Below are positions 50,631-59,450 of a stretch of 64,000 nucleotides of DNA, piece by piece; within the stretch, counting starts at the first letter, position 1; each line of letters begins with the position of its first letter. Position numbers and translations under genes: made by a program. The notes below the pieces were generated by a model, which had not been told where the DNA came from, made no database searches, and worked only from the letters and a program-made list of their open reading frames with translations. The DNA is from Candidatus Manganitrophus noduliformans (GTDB lineage: Bacteria; Nitrospirota; Nitrospiria; SBBL01; Manganitrophaceae): the NCBI RefSeq assembly GCF_012184425.1, contig NZ_VTOW01000001.1, positions 1,798,001 to 1,862,000 on the forward strand, written 5' to 3'.

Positions 50631-53036
50631 TCAGGCGGCCTCTTCCCGTTCGGTTTCCAGAATCATCAGGGTCGTTTTCATCACCGCATCGGGATTCAGC
50701 GAGATGCTGTCGATCCCTTCCTCGACCAGAAACCGGGCGAACTCCGGATAGTCGCTGGGGGCCTGGCCGCAGATGCCGATCTTCCGGTCTTTGGCTTTCG
50801 CCGCGCGGATGACCGTGGCGATCATTTTTTTGACCGCCGGATTGCGTTCGTCGAAGATCGACGCCACGATCGCCGAATCGCGATCGACTCCCAAGACCAA
50901 CTGCGTCAGGTCGTTTGAGCCGATCGAGAAACCGTCGAAGAGCTCGGCGAACTGCTCGGCGAGGAGAACATTGCTCGGGATCTCGCACATGACGTAGATT
51001 TCCAGCCCGTCCTTGCCTTGCTGGAGGCCGTGTTTGCGCATCTCGGCGATGACCTTCTTCCCCTCCTCCACCGTCCTGCAGAAGGGGACCATCAGCTTCA
51101 CATTCTTCAGCCCCATCTCATCCCGAACCTTTTTCATCGCCCGGCACTCGAGCGCAAATCCGTCCCGGTATTTCGGGTGATAGTAACGCGAGGCGCCGCG
51201 GAAGCCGAGCATCGGGTTTTCCTCGGTCGGCTCGTATTTTTTCCCGCCGATCAGGTTGGCATATTCGTTCGTCTTAAAATCGCTGAGCCGCACGATGACG
51301 TCGTTCGGGTAGAAGGCCGCCCCGATCATCGCCACCCCCTGCGCGAGCTTGTCGATGAAGAATTGCGGCTTGTCGGCATATCCCGCGGTCAATCGATCGA
51401 TTTCGGTTTTGACCGAGGGGTCTTCCAGTTTGTCGTAGTCGATCAGCGCCATCGGGTGGATTTGAATATAGTTGCTGATGATGAACTCTTCCCGCGCCAG
51501 CCCGACGCCGTCGTTCGGGATGAACGAGAGGCCGAACGCCTCCTGGGGATTGGCGACGTTCATCATGACCTTCGTTCTCGGCCGGCCGATTCCTTTGAGA
51601 TCGATCCGGTCGATGTCGAAGGGGAGTTTTCCCTCATAGACAAATCCGGTTTCTCCCTCGGCGCAGGAGACGGTGATTTCTTGGCCGTCCTTTAATACCT
51701 CGGTTGCCCGCTCCGCCCCGACGATGGCGGGGAGCCCCAATTCGCGGCTGACAATCGCGGCGTGCGCCGTCCGTCCTCCCCGGTTGGTGATGATCGCCGC
51801 CGCCCTCTTCATGATCGGCTCCCAATCGGGATCGGTCTTGTCGGTCACCAAGATCTCGCCGGCGTTGAATTGATGCAGCTGTTGCACATTCTTGATGACG
51901 TGCGCTTTGCCGGTCGCGATCTTCTCCCCCACGCTCCGGCCGGTGACGAGGATCTGTCCCCGTTTCTTGAGCCGGTAGATCTCCATGACATTCCGGTCCC
52001 GCTGCGACTGGACCGTCTCCGGGCGGGCCTGGACGATGAAGAGCTCGCCGGTCAAACCGTCTTTCGCCCACTCCATGTCCATCGGGGTTTCGCGTCCGGC
52101 TTTGGCGCTGTAATGGTCTTCGATCACGCAGGCCCAGCGGGCGAGGGTGAGGATCTCCTCGTCGGTCAGAGCGAAGCGAATCCGGTCGTCCGCCGGGACC
52201 GGGATGTTCTTCGTCATCTTTCCCCCCCCGATGTCGTATACCAATTTGAATTCCTTATTTCCGGCGATTTTCTGAAGAATGGGTCGGAAACCGTGAAGCA
52301 GGGTCGGCTTGAAGACGGTGTATTCATCGGGATTGACCGAGCCCTGGACGACATTTTCTCCCAGACCATAGGCGGCGTTGATGAGGACGGCGTTTTTGAA
52401 GCCGGTTTCGGTGTCGATCGAGAACATCACGCCGGAGGCGGCGAGGTCGGAGCGGACCATGCGCTGGACCCCGATGGAAAGGGCGATCTTCAGCGAATCA
52501 AAACCTTTGTCGGCCCGGTAGGAGATGGCGCGGTCGGTAAAAAGGGAAGCGAAGCAGCGTTTGCAGCTGTCAAGGAGCGCCGCGTGCCCCTGCACATTTA
52601 GATAGGTCTCCTGCTGGCCGGCGAAGCTGGCGTCGGGGAGATCCTCCGCCGTCGCGCTGCTTCGGACGGCGACGTCGAGCGGGTGGGGAGCCTCCTCGCT
52701 GAGGTCGTCATACGCCGCAATCATTTCTTCTTCGAGATCCGCGGGGAGGGTGGCCGAGAGGATCGCCTGGCGGATCTGAAGACCCCTCCGGCGAAGATCG
52801 CCGATGTTGTGGGTGTCGAGGCCGCGGAGAGTCTCCGCGATCTTTTGATCGAGCTTCGCCTCCAGCAAGAAATAACGGTAGGCTTCGGCGGTGACGGCGA
52901 ATCCGTTCGGGACTTTCACCCCCTTGGCCGACAGCTCCCGAACCATCTCTCCGAGCGACGCGTTTTTCCCGCCGACGAGGGGGACATCGTTGATCCCGAT
53001 CTCATTAAACCATCGGATGTAACCTGTTTTGTTCAA
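50631..53036 (-). CDS. ppsA: Phosphoenolpyruvate synthase
   Basis: 801 residues from TTG 53034-53036, chosen because AAGGGAGGTTAAA precedes it; a longer frame from 53069 lacks one. PPDK N-terminal nucleotide domain (VGGKNASLGEMV, RSSATAEDLPDASFAGQQETYLN), swivelling phosphohistidine domain (GGRTAHAAIVSRELGLPAIVG) and PEP/pyruvate barrel (MVPFCRT, SIGSNDLTQLVLGVDRD). It makes PEP from pyruvate and ATP, the first gluconeogenic step, needed by autotrophs on acetyl-CoA or rTCA routes. Middle of the osmC-ppsA-nuclease operon. Confidence 0.96.
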   Translation of the reverse strand: MNKTGYIRWFNEIGINDVPLVGGKNASLGEMVRELSAKGVKVPNGFAVTAEAYRYFLLEAKLDQKIAETLRGLDTHNIGDLRRRGLQIRQAILSATLPADLEEEMIAAYDDLSEEAPHPLDVAVRSSATAEDLPDASFAGQQETYLNVQGHAALLDSCKRCFASLFTDRAISYRADKGFDSLKIALSIGVQRMVRSDLAASGVMFSIDTETGFKNAVLINAAYGLGENVVQGSVNPDEYTVFKPTLLHGFRPILQKIAGNKEFKLVYDIGGGKMTKNIPVPADDRIRFALTDEEILTLARWACVIEDHYSAKAGRETPMDMEWAKDGLTGELFIVQARPETVQSQRDRNVMEIYRLKKRGQILVTGRSVGEKIATGKAHVIKNVQQLHQFNAGEILVTDKTDPDWEPIMKRAAAIITNRGGRTAHAAIVSRELGLPAIVGAERATEVLKDGQEITVSCAEGETGFVYEGKLPFDIDRIDLKGIGRPRTKVMMNVANPQEAFGLSFIPNDGVGLAREEFIISNYIQIHPMALIDYDKLEDPSVKTEIDRLTAGYADKPQFFIDKLAQGVAMIGAAFYPNDVIVRLSDFKTNEYANLIGGKKYEPTEENPMLGFRGASRYYHPKYRDGFALECRAMKKVRDEMGLKNVKLMVPFCRTVEEGKKVIAEMRKHGLQQGKDGLEIYVMCEIPSNVLLAEQFAELFDGFSIGSNDLTQLVLGVDRDSAIVASIFDERNPAVKKMIATVIRAAKAKDRKIGICGQAPSDYPEFARFLVEEGIDSISLNPDAVMKTTLMILETEREEAA

Positions 53037-53082
53037 TTTAACCTCCCTTATCGAGTTCGCTTCAATCACCCTGCCGATCCGG

Positions 53083-53496
53083 TCAACCTTCCTGAAGCAG
53101 AACTTCGATCTGCGGCGGATGGGTCAGCGAGTTGTGAATGGTGCACCCCTCCACGACCTTCTGAAGCCGGTCTTTCATTGCCGCGGGAAACCCCTTCGGC
53201 AGATTGACCCGCGTGCTGATCGCCCCGATCCGGTGCGGCTGCTCGGCGTAATCCCACGACACCGCCACCGCGAGCCCCTCCGTCGGGAGGTTGTGGCGCC
53301 GGCAGAAGCGGACGGCGAAGTAGCCGATGCAGGCACCGAGCGAGGCGATGAACATTTCAACCGGCGTGATTCCCTGATCGTCGCCCCCCTCCTCCTTCGG
53401 CTGATCGATGATCAGCCGGTGGCCGCGGACCGCTACGGTAAGTTGGACGCCGGAGGTCCAGGAGATCGTCATCGATTCTTTTTGCAGCTCTTTCAT
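53083..53496 (-). CDS. OsmC-family protein
   Basis: 137 residues. GGDDQGITPVEMFIASLGACIGYFAVRFCRRH holds the two family cysteines (in GAC and FC) that reduce peroxides in OsmC/Ohr proteins. The body then shows VAVSWDYAEQPHRIGAISTRVNLP and the C-terminal CTIHNSLTHPPQI. Cytoplasmic peroxide or organic hydroperoxide reductase, or the related YhfA-type. First gene of the ppsA operon, 97 nt below palindrome site f1. Confidence 0.9.
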   Translation of the reverse strand: MKELQKESMTISWTSGVQLTVAVRGHRLIIDQPKEEGGDDQGITPVEMFIASLGACIGYFAVRFCRRHNLPTEGLAVAVSWDYAEQPHRIGAISTRVNLPKGFPAAMKDRLQKVVEGCTIHNSLTHPPQIEVLLQEG

Positions 53497-53592
53497 GTTA
53501 TTTCCTTTCTCGAAGGTTCAACGATTCTAATGCTCGTAAGGATAGATCATCCATCACCTCTTGCCATTTTGACCCAGGCGGCGGCAAGGGGA

Positions 53593-53614
53593 CAACCCCC
53601 CGAAAGTGGTATTT
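53593..53614 (-). promoter_or_regulatory. Palindrome site f1 (osmC-ppsA side)
   Basis: CAA-CC-CCCC-GAAA-GTGG-TA-TTT. One core mismatch. Lies 97 nt before the osmC start. Confidence 0.65.
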
Positions 53615-53646
53615 CATTGCAAAGAACGGAAGGGGTGTCTTCATCG

Positions 53647-53668
53647 CAATACCCCATATGGGGGGTTG
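53647..53668 (+). promoter_or_regulatory. Palindrome site f2 (GGDEF side)
   Basis: CAA-TA-CCCC-ATAT-GGGG-GG-TTG, the most complete copy of the palindrome. Lies 74 nt before the PAS-GGDEF start; centre 54 bp from site f1. Confidence 0.72.
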
Positions 53669-53741
53669 CCCTTTTTCAGGGAGGTGCGAGAAAATATTCA
53701 ATATGAGTGCCGGATCAGCGTAAAAAATAGGATCGTGCATC

Positions 53742-55103
53742 ATGAAGAAACATTCAAAAAGAGAACGACTTCTCAAGGAGGTTGATCTCATCGAGGAATC
53801 TTCTGTTCAGGCTGGGCAGAAGGGGATCGAACCGATATGGCGAGATGAAAAGGAGGGAAAGATCCTCTCGAGTGTCGTGGAGCAGACCGCCGATTCGGTT
53901 GTCATCACCGACCCTGCGGGCCGGATCGAATATGTCAACCCGGCCTTCGAAAAGCAGACCGGCTTCAGCAAACAGGAAGCGGTCGGAAAAACGCCGCGAC
54001 TGGTCAAATCGGGAAAGCAGGACGCGGCGTTTTACAAGCAGCTCTGGGATACGATTCGAGCGGGGCGCGTGTTTCGAGGGGTGCTGATTAACCGGAGAAG
54101 AGACGGCTCGATTTATTACGAAGAGAAAACGATCACGCCGCTTATCAATGCGGAGGGGGCCATTGTCCGCTATGTTTCCACGGGAAAAGATATCACCCCG
54201 CGGATGCGCTTAGAGGAGGAGCGGATGCGGTTGGTCGCAACGCTGGAAGAGACCACCGATTTGGTCGCGATTACCAATGCCGATGGCGAGATCGTTTATC
54301 TAAACAAAACCGGTCGAACGCTGCTTGGGCTTCAGTCTGACGGACCCCTCCCTGTTATTAAATTGTCTGATGTCGTCCCGGAATGGACCCGAACGCTTCT
54401 TATCGGGGAAGCGATTCCATCGGCCATTCGTCATGGATCGTGGAGCGGGGAGACGGCATTGATCGATCGCTCGGGGCGGGAGGTGCCTGTATCGCAAGTG
54501 ATCCTCGCCCATCGAACGTCGGGGGGAGAGGTCGAGTTTCTCTCGACCATCGCCCGGGATATCAGCGATCGCAAAATGCAAACGGCCAATCTGGAATACC
54601 TTGCCACGCACGATCCGTTGACGAATCTTCCGAATCGGACCCTGTTCCTCGATCGGCTCAACCATACTCTCCTCGCCGCGCAAAGAGAAAAGGGGTCCTT
54701 CGGGCTTTTGATCATCGATCTCGATCGATTCAAAGAGATCAATGATTCATTGGGCCATCCGGTCGGGGACGCCGTCCTGCAAGAGGTCGGAGTGCGCCTG
54801 AAGCGGGCGCTCCGAGACTCGGATACCGTCGCGCGGATTGGGGGAGATGAGTTTGCCGTGATATTGCCGAATGTGAACCGTGAAGGGGGACCCGCCGCGA
54901 TCCGAAAAATTCGGACGGCGCTTGAAGAGCCCTTTGTCCTGGATGGAGGTTCTCTTTTCGTTTATGCCAGTGTCGGGATGGTTCTCTTTCCCGAGCATGG
55001 CAAAGAGGCCCTGACCCTCATCCGCCGTGCAGACGAAGCGATGTATCGGGCAAAACAGTCCGGAAGCGGCTATGAAATCGATTCTTCCCTCCAAAAAAAG
55101 TAA
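53742..55103 (+). CDS. PAS-PAS-GGDEF diguanylate cyclase
   Basis: 453 residues, soluble. PAS 1 (about 45-150) and PAS 2 (about 155-275), each ending in DIT/DIS motifs, then GGDEF (about 285-445) with THDPLTNLPNRTLFLDRL, an intact GGDEF signature and an RxxD inhibition site (RDSD) five residues before it. It should make c-di-GMP, with product feedback. No EAL domain. It diverges from the osmC-ppsA operon with two palindromes between. Its product may act on the PilZ operon and riboswitch at 58-59 kb. Weak Shine-Dalgarno. Confidence 0.93.
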   Translation: MKKHSKRERLLKEVDLIEESSVQAGQKGIEPIWRDEKEGKILSSVVEQTADSVVITDPAGRIEYVNPAFEKQTGFSKQEAVGKTPRLVKSGKQDAAFYKQLWDTIRAGRVFRGVLINRRRDGSIYYEEKTITPLINAEGAIVRYVSTGKDITPRMRLEEERMRLVATLEETTDLVAITNADGEIVYLNKTGRTLLGLQSDGPLPVIKLSDVVPEWTRTLLIGEAIPSAIRHGSWSGETALIDRSGREVPVSQVILAHRTSGGEVEFLSTIARDISDRKMQTANLEYLATHDPLTNLPNRTLFLDRLNHTLLAAQREKGSFGLLIIDLDRFKEINDSLGHPVGDAVLQEVGVRLKRALRDSDTVARIGGDEFAVILPNVNREGGPAAIRKIRTALEEPFVLDGGSLFVYASVGMVLFPEHGKEALTLIRRADEAMYRAKQSGSGYEIDSSLQKK

Positions 55104-55328
55104 GTCTGCCTGTTTTACAAAATGTGATTTCCCCCCTGCCGACGGCGCATCCCCTCCCTTCACCACGTTCCCAAACCGCAACATTTTTCCGATAATCGCC
55201 CATTTTTGGGAAGCTTACCCCCTCGGCTTGTGCTAAAATCCTTAATCTCTTCCTTCCGGAGGGGATATGATGGAGAGCGCTCCGCTCTTTGGAAAAAATC
55301 TGTTCCAATATCTTTATGAGAAGTTTTC

Positions 55329-57218
55329 ATGGACACCGCTCATATCGGTCTTATTATTGCCGTCGCGTTGGCGGCGGGTGTTTTTGCCCAGAGCGTTAGC
55401 CGGCACCTGCGGATTCCCGGAATCGTTCTGCTTCTCGCTCTTGGCGTTCTTCTCGGACCGGAGGCGCTCAATTGGGTGAAGCCGCGCGCCCTGGGCGCCG
55501 GGCTTTTCGGGATCGTCGACTTTGCCGTTGCGATCATCCTCTTCGAGGGGGGATTGAATCTGGTCTTCTCCCGGCTTCGCCGGGAGGAACTGCCGATCCG
55601 AAGGCTGATCACCTGGGGCGCGCTGGTGAGCCTGATCGGGGGAACGGTCGCCGTACGCGCCCTGCTTGGATGGTCCTGGGATCTCGCCTTTTTATTCGGG
55701 AGCCTCGTCGTTGTCACCGGTCCGACTGTCGTCACCCCGCTGGTCCGCGAGATGCGTCTTCGGCCGAAGATCAAAACCATTCTCGAGGCCGAGGGGGTCC
55801 TGATCGACCCGATCGGGGTGATCTTGGCGGTGCTGGTGTTCGATATTGTCTTGACACCGGAGGCGAAAACCGTCATGAGCGGGTTGGCCACCACCCTTCT
55901 CCGTCTCGGCTTCGGAGTCCTGTCCGGGATGGCGGGCGGGTTCTTGATCGGCCGGCTGCTTCGCTTTAGGCGCGTGGTGCCGCACGGACACGAGAATATT
56001 TTCGCCCTCGCCTCCGCCGTTCTGATCTTTCACGGCTGCGACCATGTCGTTCCCCATAGCGGCATTTTCGCCGTCACGATCGCGGGAGTCGTCGTCGGAA
56101 ACTCGCAAATCCCCGTTGACCGGGACTTGCGCGAATTCAAAGATCAATTAACCGTGCTCCTGGTGGGGCTTCTCTTCATTCTCCTTTCCGCGGATATCCG
56201 TCTGGAGGATGTGCGCGGCCTCGGCTGGCAAGGTCTCGGTGTTCTGGGAGCGCTGATTTTTGCCGTCCGTCCGCTGGGCGTCTGGTTTTCAACGAGGGGA
56301 TCGAATCTCTCTCTGCAAGAGAGATTCTTTATCTCCTGGGTCGCGCCCCGCGGCATCGTGGCGGCGGCCCTTGCAACCCTCACCGCCGCTACGATGGAGA
56401 GCAACGGGATGCCGGGAAGCACGGGACTGCGGGCGCTGGTGTTCTTGACCATCGCCGGAACGGTCCTTCTCGCAGGGTTCACCGCGCGACCGGTGGCGAC
56501 GCTCCTCGGGCTGCGGCTTCCCGGAAGGGATCGGGTTGCCATCCTGGGGGCGCATGGACTGGGGCTGGTGCTCGGCGCCGAGCTTCGAGACGCGGGACTG
56601 CCGGTCGTTTTTCTCGACTCCGATCCGAAATTCTGCCGACAAGCGGAGGAGGCCGGCTTTCCGGTTGTTTTCGGGAACGCGCTCGAGGAGCGGACGCTGC
56701 TTCGGGCTCAATTCGAGTTGGTCGGCGTCGCCGTCGGGGTTACCTCGAACGAACACCTCAACAGCATGTTCGTCGGGCAAGCCAATGAGTTCTTTGAGGT
56801 TCCGAAAGGATATGTCGCCGTGGACGCGTTGGAAGGGGGGAAAACACCGGAATATGTTCAGCGGCAGGGAGCGGAGGTCCTTTTTGACGGCCCCCACGAA
56901 ACGGAGCGCTGGGATGTCCGATTCCGGCACAAGGATGCGGTGGTGGAGAGGCTGGTCTTTCGTCCCTCAAGAGAGGCGGAGGATCTGGCCGCTGCGGCCA
57001 AGAGCGCGCTCTCTAAGAACGGCGAGCGGTTCGTAATCCTGGCGACCCGGCGGGGAGAGAAGATCTTTCCGATGTCTCTGAGCTATACGCCGCGTGATGG
57101 GGATATCGCTTCGGTGGCCCTCTACATTCCGGAGCGCGAGGCGGCGCTCCGGCTGCTTGGCGAATGGGGATGGGAGAAGAGCGAAACCAAGGTGGAACCC
57201 ACCCCTTCCACCGTCTAA
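55329..57218 (+). CDS. CPA1-type cation/proton antiporter with TrkA-N domain
   Basis: 629 residues. About twelve helices (1-395) with FEGGLNLVFSRLRREE, TGPTVVTPLVREM and ILEAEGVLIDPIGVI, the ion-binding region of NhaP/CPA1 exchangers. A Rossmann-type TrkA-N domain (about 400-515, VAILGAHGLGLVLGAELRDAGLPVVFLDSDP) and a C-terminal tail follow, the layout of K+ or Na+/H+ antiporters controlled by NAD(H). The ATG at 55329 has weak AGAAG upstream. Monocistronic. Confidence 0.92.
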   Translation: MDTAHIGLIIAVALAAGVFAQSVSRHLRIPGIVLLLALGVLLGPEALNWVKPRALGAGLFGIVDFAVAIILFEGGLNLVFSRLRREELPIRRLITWGALVSLIGGTVAVRALLGWSWDLAFLFGSLVVVTGPTVVTPLVREMRLRPKIKTILEAEGVLIDPIGVILAVLVFDIVLTPEAKTVMSGLATTLLRLGFGVLSGMAGGFLIGRLLRFRRVVPHGHENIFALASAVLIFHGCDHVVPHSGIFAVTIAGVVVGNSQIPVDRDLREFKDQLTVLLVGLLFILLSADIRLEDVRGLGWQGLGVLGALIFAVRPLGVWFSTRGSNLSLQERFFISWVAPRGIVAAALATLTAATMESNGMPGSTGLRALVFLTIAGTVLLAGFTARPVATLLGLRLPGRDRVAILGAHGLGLVLGAELRDAGLPVVFLDSDPKFCRQAEEAGFPVVFGNALEERTLLRAQFELVGVAVGVTSNEHLNSMFVGQANEFFEVPKGYVAVDALEGGKTPEYVQRQGAEVLFDGPHETERWDVRFRHKDAVVERLVFRPSREAEDLAAAAKSALSKNGERFVILATRRGEKIFPMSLSYTPRDGDIASVALYIPEREAALRLLGEWGWEKSETKVEPTPSTV

Positions 57219-57439
57219 TCTCCGTTAACACGCATTTTCGATCATTTTTGTGGACCTTAAAATCGGATCCGAATGACCCATCCTATTCAGCATGTTCACA
57301 ATCCGATGTTCCGATCCCCAGTCACTCCACAAAACCCCTCGAACTGGAAGAACCAATAAGGGCGATCGTTTTTGCAAAGAAAAAATCTTCAAAAATCTTT
57401 TGAGAAATTAACAGTTCCATTTTTCGGTCAATCCCGCTA

Positions 57440-57600
57440 ATGATCGACAACTTATCGATCCTCCTCGAATTCTCGAAGAGGTTTTTCGAATGGTATATCT
57501 CGGTGGCGCGAAGCTATACCGTTCTCTACGGGGCGTTGAGCGGATTCCTCTTCCTCTGGTTCTACTATATCTCACTGGTCTTATTATCTTGGCTGTCGTC
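57440..57600 (+). pseudogene. C-terminal fragment of a YihY/BrkB membrane protein
   Basis: The frame shows RFFEWYISVARSYTVLYGAL and GFLFLWFYYISLVLL, close to the last two helices of YihY-type proteins, where a GAE motif should follow. Here the reading continues into unrelated residues, and the N-terminal four fifths are missing. A relic. 57219-57439 shows nothing recognisable. Confidence 0.55.
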
Positions 57601-57667
57601 GGCTCAATCGTCGGTCGAATTGCAACATCGGATTTGGAGAATCAGAATCCCGTTATTTATTGTTAAA

Positions 57668-58138
57668 TTAAAGTGTAGAATTCGACCGTTGGATGGCAAG
57701 AATAAGGTGGTGGCTGGCCTTCGTGGACGATCTTAGAACCTTTGTTTTTGAGATTTCAGTGACATTTTTTTGGAGCGTGACCTCGCCGTTTTCCTCCAGG
57801 GCATAACGGACTTTGATCCGCGGCCAGGTCACCTCGCGCAAAATCCGCACATCCGAAAACCCGCCCTGGTGAAACGGCTCATAGCAGCCGGCGAGGTCGA
57901 TATCAAGGATTTCGATTTTTAGACTCTGGTTCGGTTTGAGATAACGCTCTCCAAGCGATTCCGGGTATTCTTTAAGCTCTTGAATGACCTGCTCGGAGAC
58001 CCGATCGCCCAGGTAGCGTCCCGCATCGGTGTAGCGTTCCGGATTCTTGAAAGAAATGTCGATGGCCGCCTGAGCGGTCGAAGCCCAGAATGCCGTGATC
58101 ACGGAGAACAACAGAAACGGTTTGATGATCTCTTGCAT
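57668..58138 (-). CDS. DUF3016 family periplasmic protein
   Basis: 156 residues from ATG 58136-58138, after GGGAGGAAGCG; the frame continuing upstream lacks one. A signal peptide (IIKPFLLFSVITAFWASTAQA) precedes the DUF3016 core (DISFKNPERYTDAGRY, LKIEILDIDLAGCYEP, ITWPRIKVRYALEE-like strand). The last about 30 residues (NVTEISKTKVLRSST onward) do not look like the usual ending, so the gene may be frameshifted or truncated there. Function unknown. It lies 11 nt past the PilZ-like gene, in its operon. Confidence 0.8.
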   Translation of the reverse strand: MQEIIKPFLLFSVITAFWASTAQAAIDISFKNPERYTDAGRYLGDRVSEQVIQELKEYPESLGERYLKPNQSLKIEILDIDLAGCYEPFHQGGFSDVRILREVTWPRIKVRYALEENGEVTLQKNVTEISKTKVLRSSTKASHHLILAIQRSNSTL

Positions 58139-58148
58139 CGCTTCCTCC

Positions 58149-58451
58149 CTACTCAATGGGGTTTGTAATACCGACCGCTTCCTGTACAAGAGCTGACCCG
58201 ATGGTTTTGTGAGTCGTCTTGGACTTCAACCAAATGAATACAGGTTGCCATACCACCCACGCATAAACTGATTCGCTGTATTCTCTCCCTTCTGAATTCA
58301 TAAAAGTAAGAATGGTTTGCACTCGCGTATCAGACGGGATCGGCCTGGTCGCATGAAGTCCCACGCCGGCGGGAGTTAAAGTGATGATCTGACCGTCAAA
58401 AGAATCACTGCCGTCGTCGTAATTCCAGATGAGAGTTCCTTTTAAGCTCAA
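58149..58451 (-). CDS. PilZ-like domain protein
   Basis: 100 residues as read from TTG 58451. GQIITLTPAGVGLHATRPIP and TILTFMNSEGREYSESVYAWVVW have the PilZ beta-barrel pattern, but the N-terminal RxxxR c-di-GMP motif is not clear. The start is uncertain: no ATG with Shine-Dalgarno is visible, and the frame is open to about 58495, so a rare start codon or loss of the true N-terminus is possible. Lies between the PilZ and DUF3016 genes in one transcript. Confidence 0.65.
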   Translation of the reverse strand: MSLKGTLIWNYDDGSDSFDGQIITLTPAGVGLHATRPIPSDTRVQTILTFMNSEGREYSESVYAWVVWQPVFIWLKSKTTHKTIGSALVQEAVGITNPIE

Positions 58452-58512
58452 ACGTGTTGACTGATGTGTATGTTCTTCTGTTATGAACCCCCCTCGAATC
58501 TCGTTGCCTTAA

Positions 58513-58842
58513 CTATTCAGTAAGATATGTAAACAGAGCTGATCCATTTTCTTTTGAGATCGGTTCTAGAAAGCGGATGCCTAATTGAAAGTTTTTATCC
58601 AATTTCAGAGAAGAGACAACCTCCCCTCGGATTGCCCTTACTGATTCTAGGCGCTGCTTGCCGAAAAAATGTATTGTAATCAGGACTGTGGTGCCGGGCG
58701 AGAGGATCTCTTTGGTGTAAACGGCGATACCACCCAAACTGACATTGCTTACATAGCCACTGAGAGTGTCATCGGCTCCCTGTCCCCATATTTCAACCCA
58801 ACCGGTCATGGCCCTTCTCGGGTGTGAACGTCTGTCCGTCAC
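58513..58842 (-). CDS. PilZ domain c-di-GMP receptor
   Basis: 109 residues from GTG 58840-58842, placed 8 nt after GGAGG; the GTG five codons earlier overlaps that site. RRSHPRRAMTG holds the RxxxR motif and SNVSLGGIAVY the (D/N)xSxxG motif, the two parts that bind c-di-GMP. A single-domain receptor that acts on a partner. Lies directly below the riboswitch-like leader and is the first gene of a three-gene operon. Confidence 0.9.
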   Translation of the reverse strand: MTDRRSHPRRAMTGWVEIWGQGADDTLSGYVSNVSLGGIAVYTKEILSPGTTVLITIHFFGKQRLESVRAIRGEVVSSLKLDKNFQLGIRFLEPISKENGSALFTYLTE

Positions 58843-58861
58843 TTTTGCTTCCTCCACAAAT

Positions 58862-59008
58862 AAAAATCCCTACACTCTGCCGATAAGAGCATAGGGATCG
58901 TCTTTTTAGCTCTTCGGCGGTCCTTCATGCCATATCTTGCTTTCTTGGGCAAGACGTAGGCCAATGACTTTGCGGGCCTGCCTTTCGGTCAGGGGTGCTA
59001 TTATCGGA
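58862..59008 (-). ncRNA. GEMM-like (c-di-GMP-I) riboswitch with terminator
   Basis: The minus-strand RNA has a GNRA hairpin CC-GAAA-GG inside CCUG/CAGG, then CCGCAAAG-UCAUUGG-CCUA, closely matching the conserved GCAAAG...GGCCUA core of GEMM-I. A second stem (UCUUGC/GCAAGA) and UAUGGC follow; the 3' half fits less well. Then comes a terminator (58862-58898, AUCCCUA/UAGGGAU, followed by UUUUUAUUU), with an alternative antiterminator pairing GCCG-A-AGAGC with GCUCU-UAU-CGGC. The PilZ gene starts right after. Confidence 0.62.
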
Positions 59009-59216
59009 GCAAAATACAATTGTTAATTCAAATAATACCACTCAAGCATGTAGCGTCAATGACGATTGATATTTAGGGAAGCCGAATTAGGCATTGTATG
59101 TTTCGTCTGTGTTCCGTGGTCCGTTCATAACGGAGGAGGATGGGGCCCCATCCTCCTCGGCGTTGGCCGACAAGCCGAGTTGCCTCTACATTCCCTTCGT
59201 TCACGATGAATTGCCG

Positions 59217-59450
59217 TCAGCGATTCGATGAAGCCGTCTGCTTCTTCATCTCTGGAACTCGAAGTGTGGCATTGAGAACAGATACTCCCTGCTCCCGTGT
59301 GTAAACCTCTGAAATGATCCGTTCCGGCTTGCCGTCATTCCCGATGATGCCGGGCGGAGGGGTATGGGCCGAGAGCAGAGCCCAAGCGAGGTTGACGTAG
59401 AAAAACGCGAACAACACAATTGCCCCAAAACCAAAATAGAGATCGAACAT
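59217..59450 (-). CDS. Small single-helix membrane protein
   Basis: 77 residues from ATG 59448-59450, preceded by AAGGAGAATCCA; the longer frame upstream has none. One helix (YFGFGAIVLFAFFYVNLAWALL) is followed by a periplasmic or cytoplasmic tail with GIIGNDGKPERIISEVYTRE and a basic end. Family not recognised. The strong Shine-Dalgarno supports expression. Confidence 0.65.
   Translation of the reverse strand: MFDLYFGFGAIVLFAFFYVNLAWALLSAHTPPPGIIGNDGKPERIISEVYTREQGVSVLNATLRVPEMKKQTASSNR

Noticed and set aside
22804-53668. Palindromes as DosR boxes (usp and CBS genes are classic DosR targets)
   Set aside because: DosR sites have GGG left and CCC right of the centre; here CCCC comes first and GGGG second.
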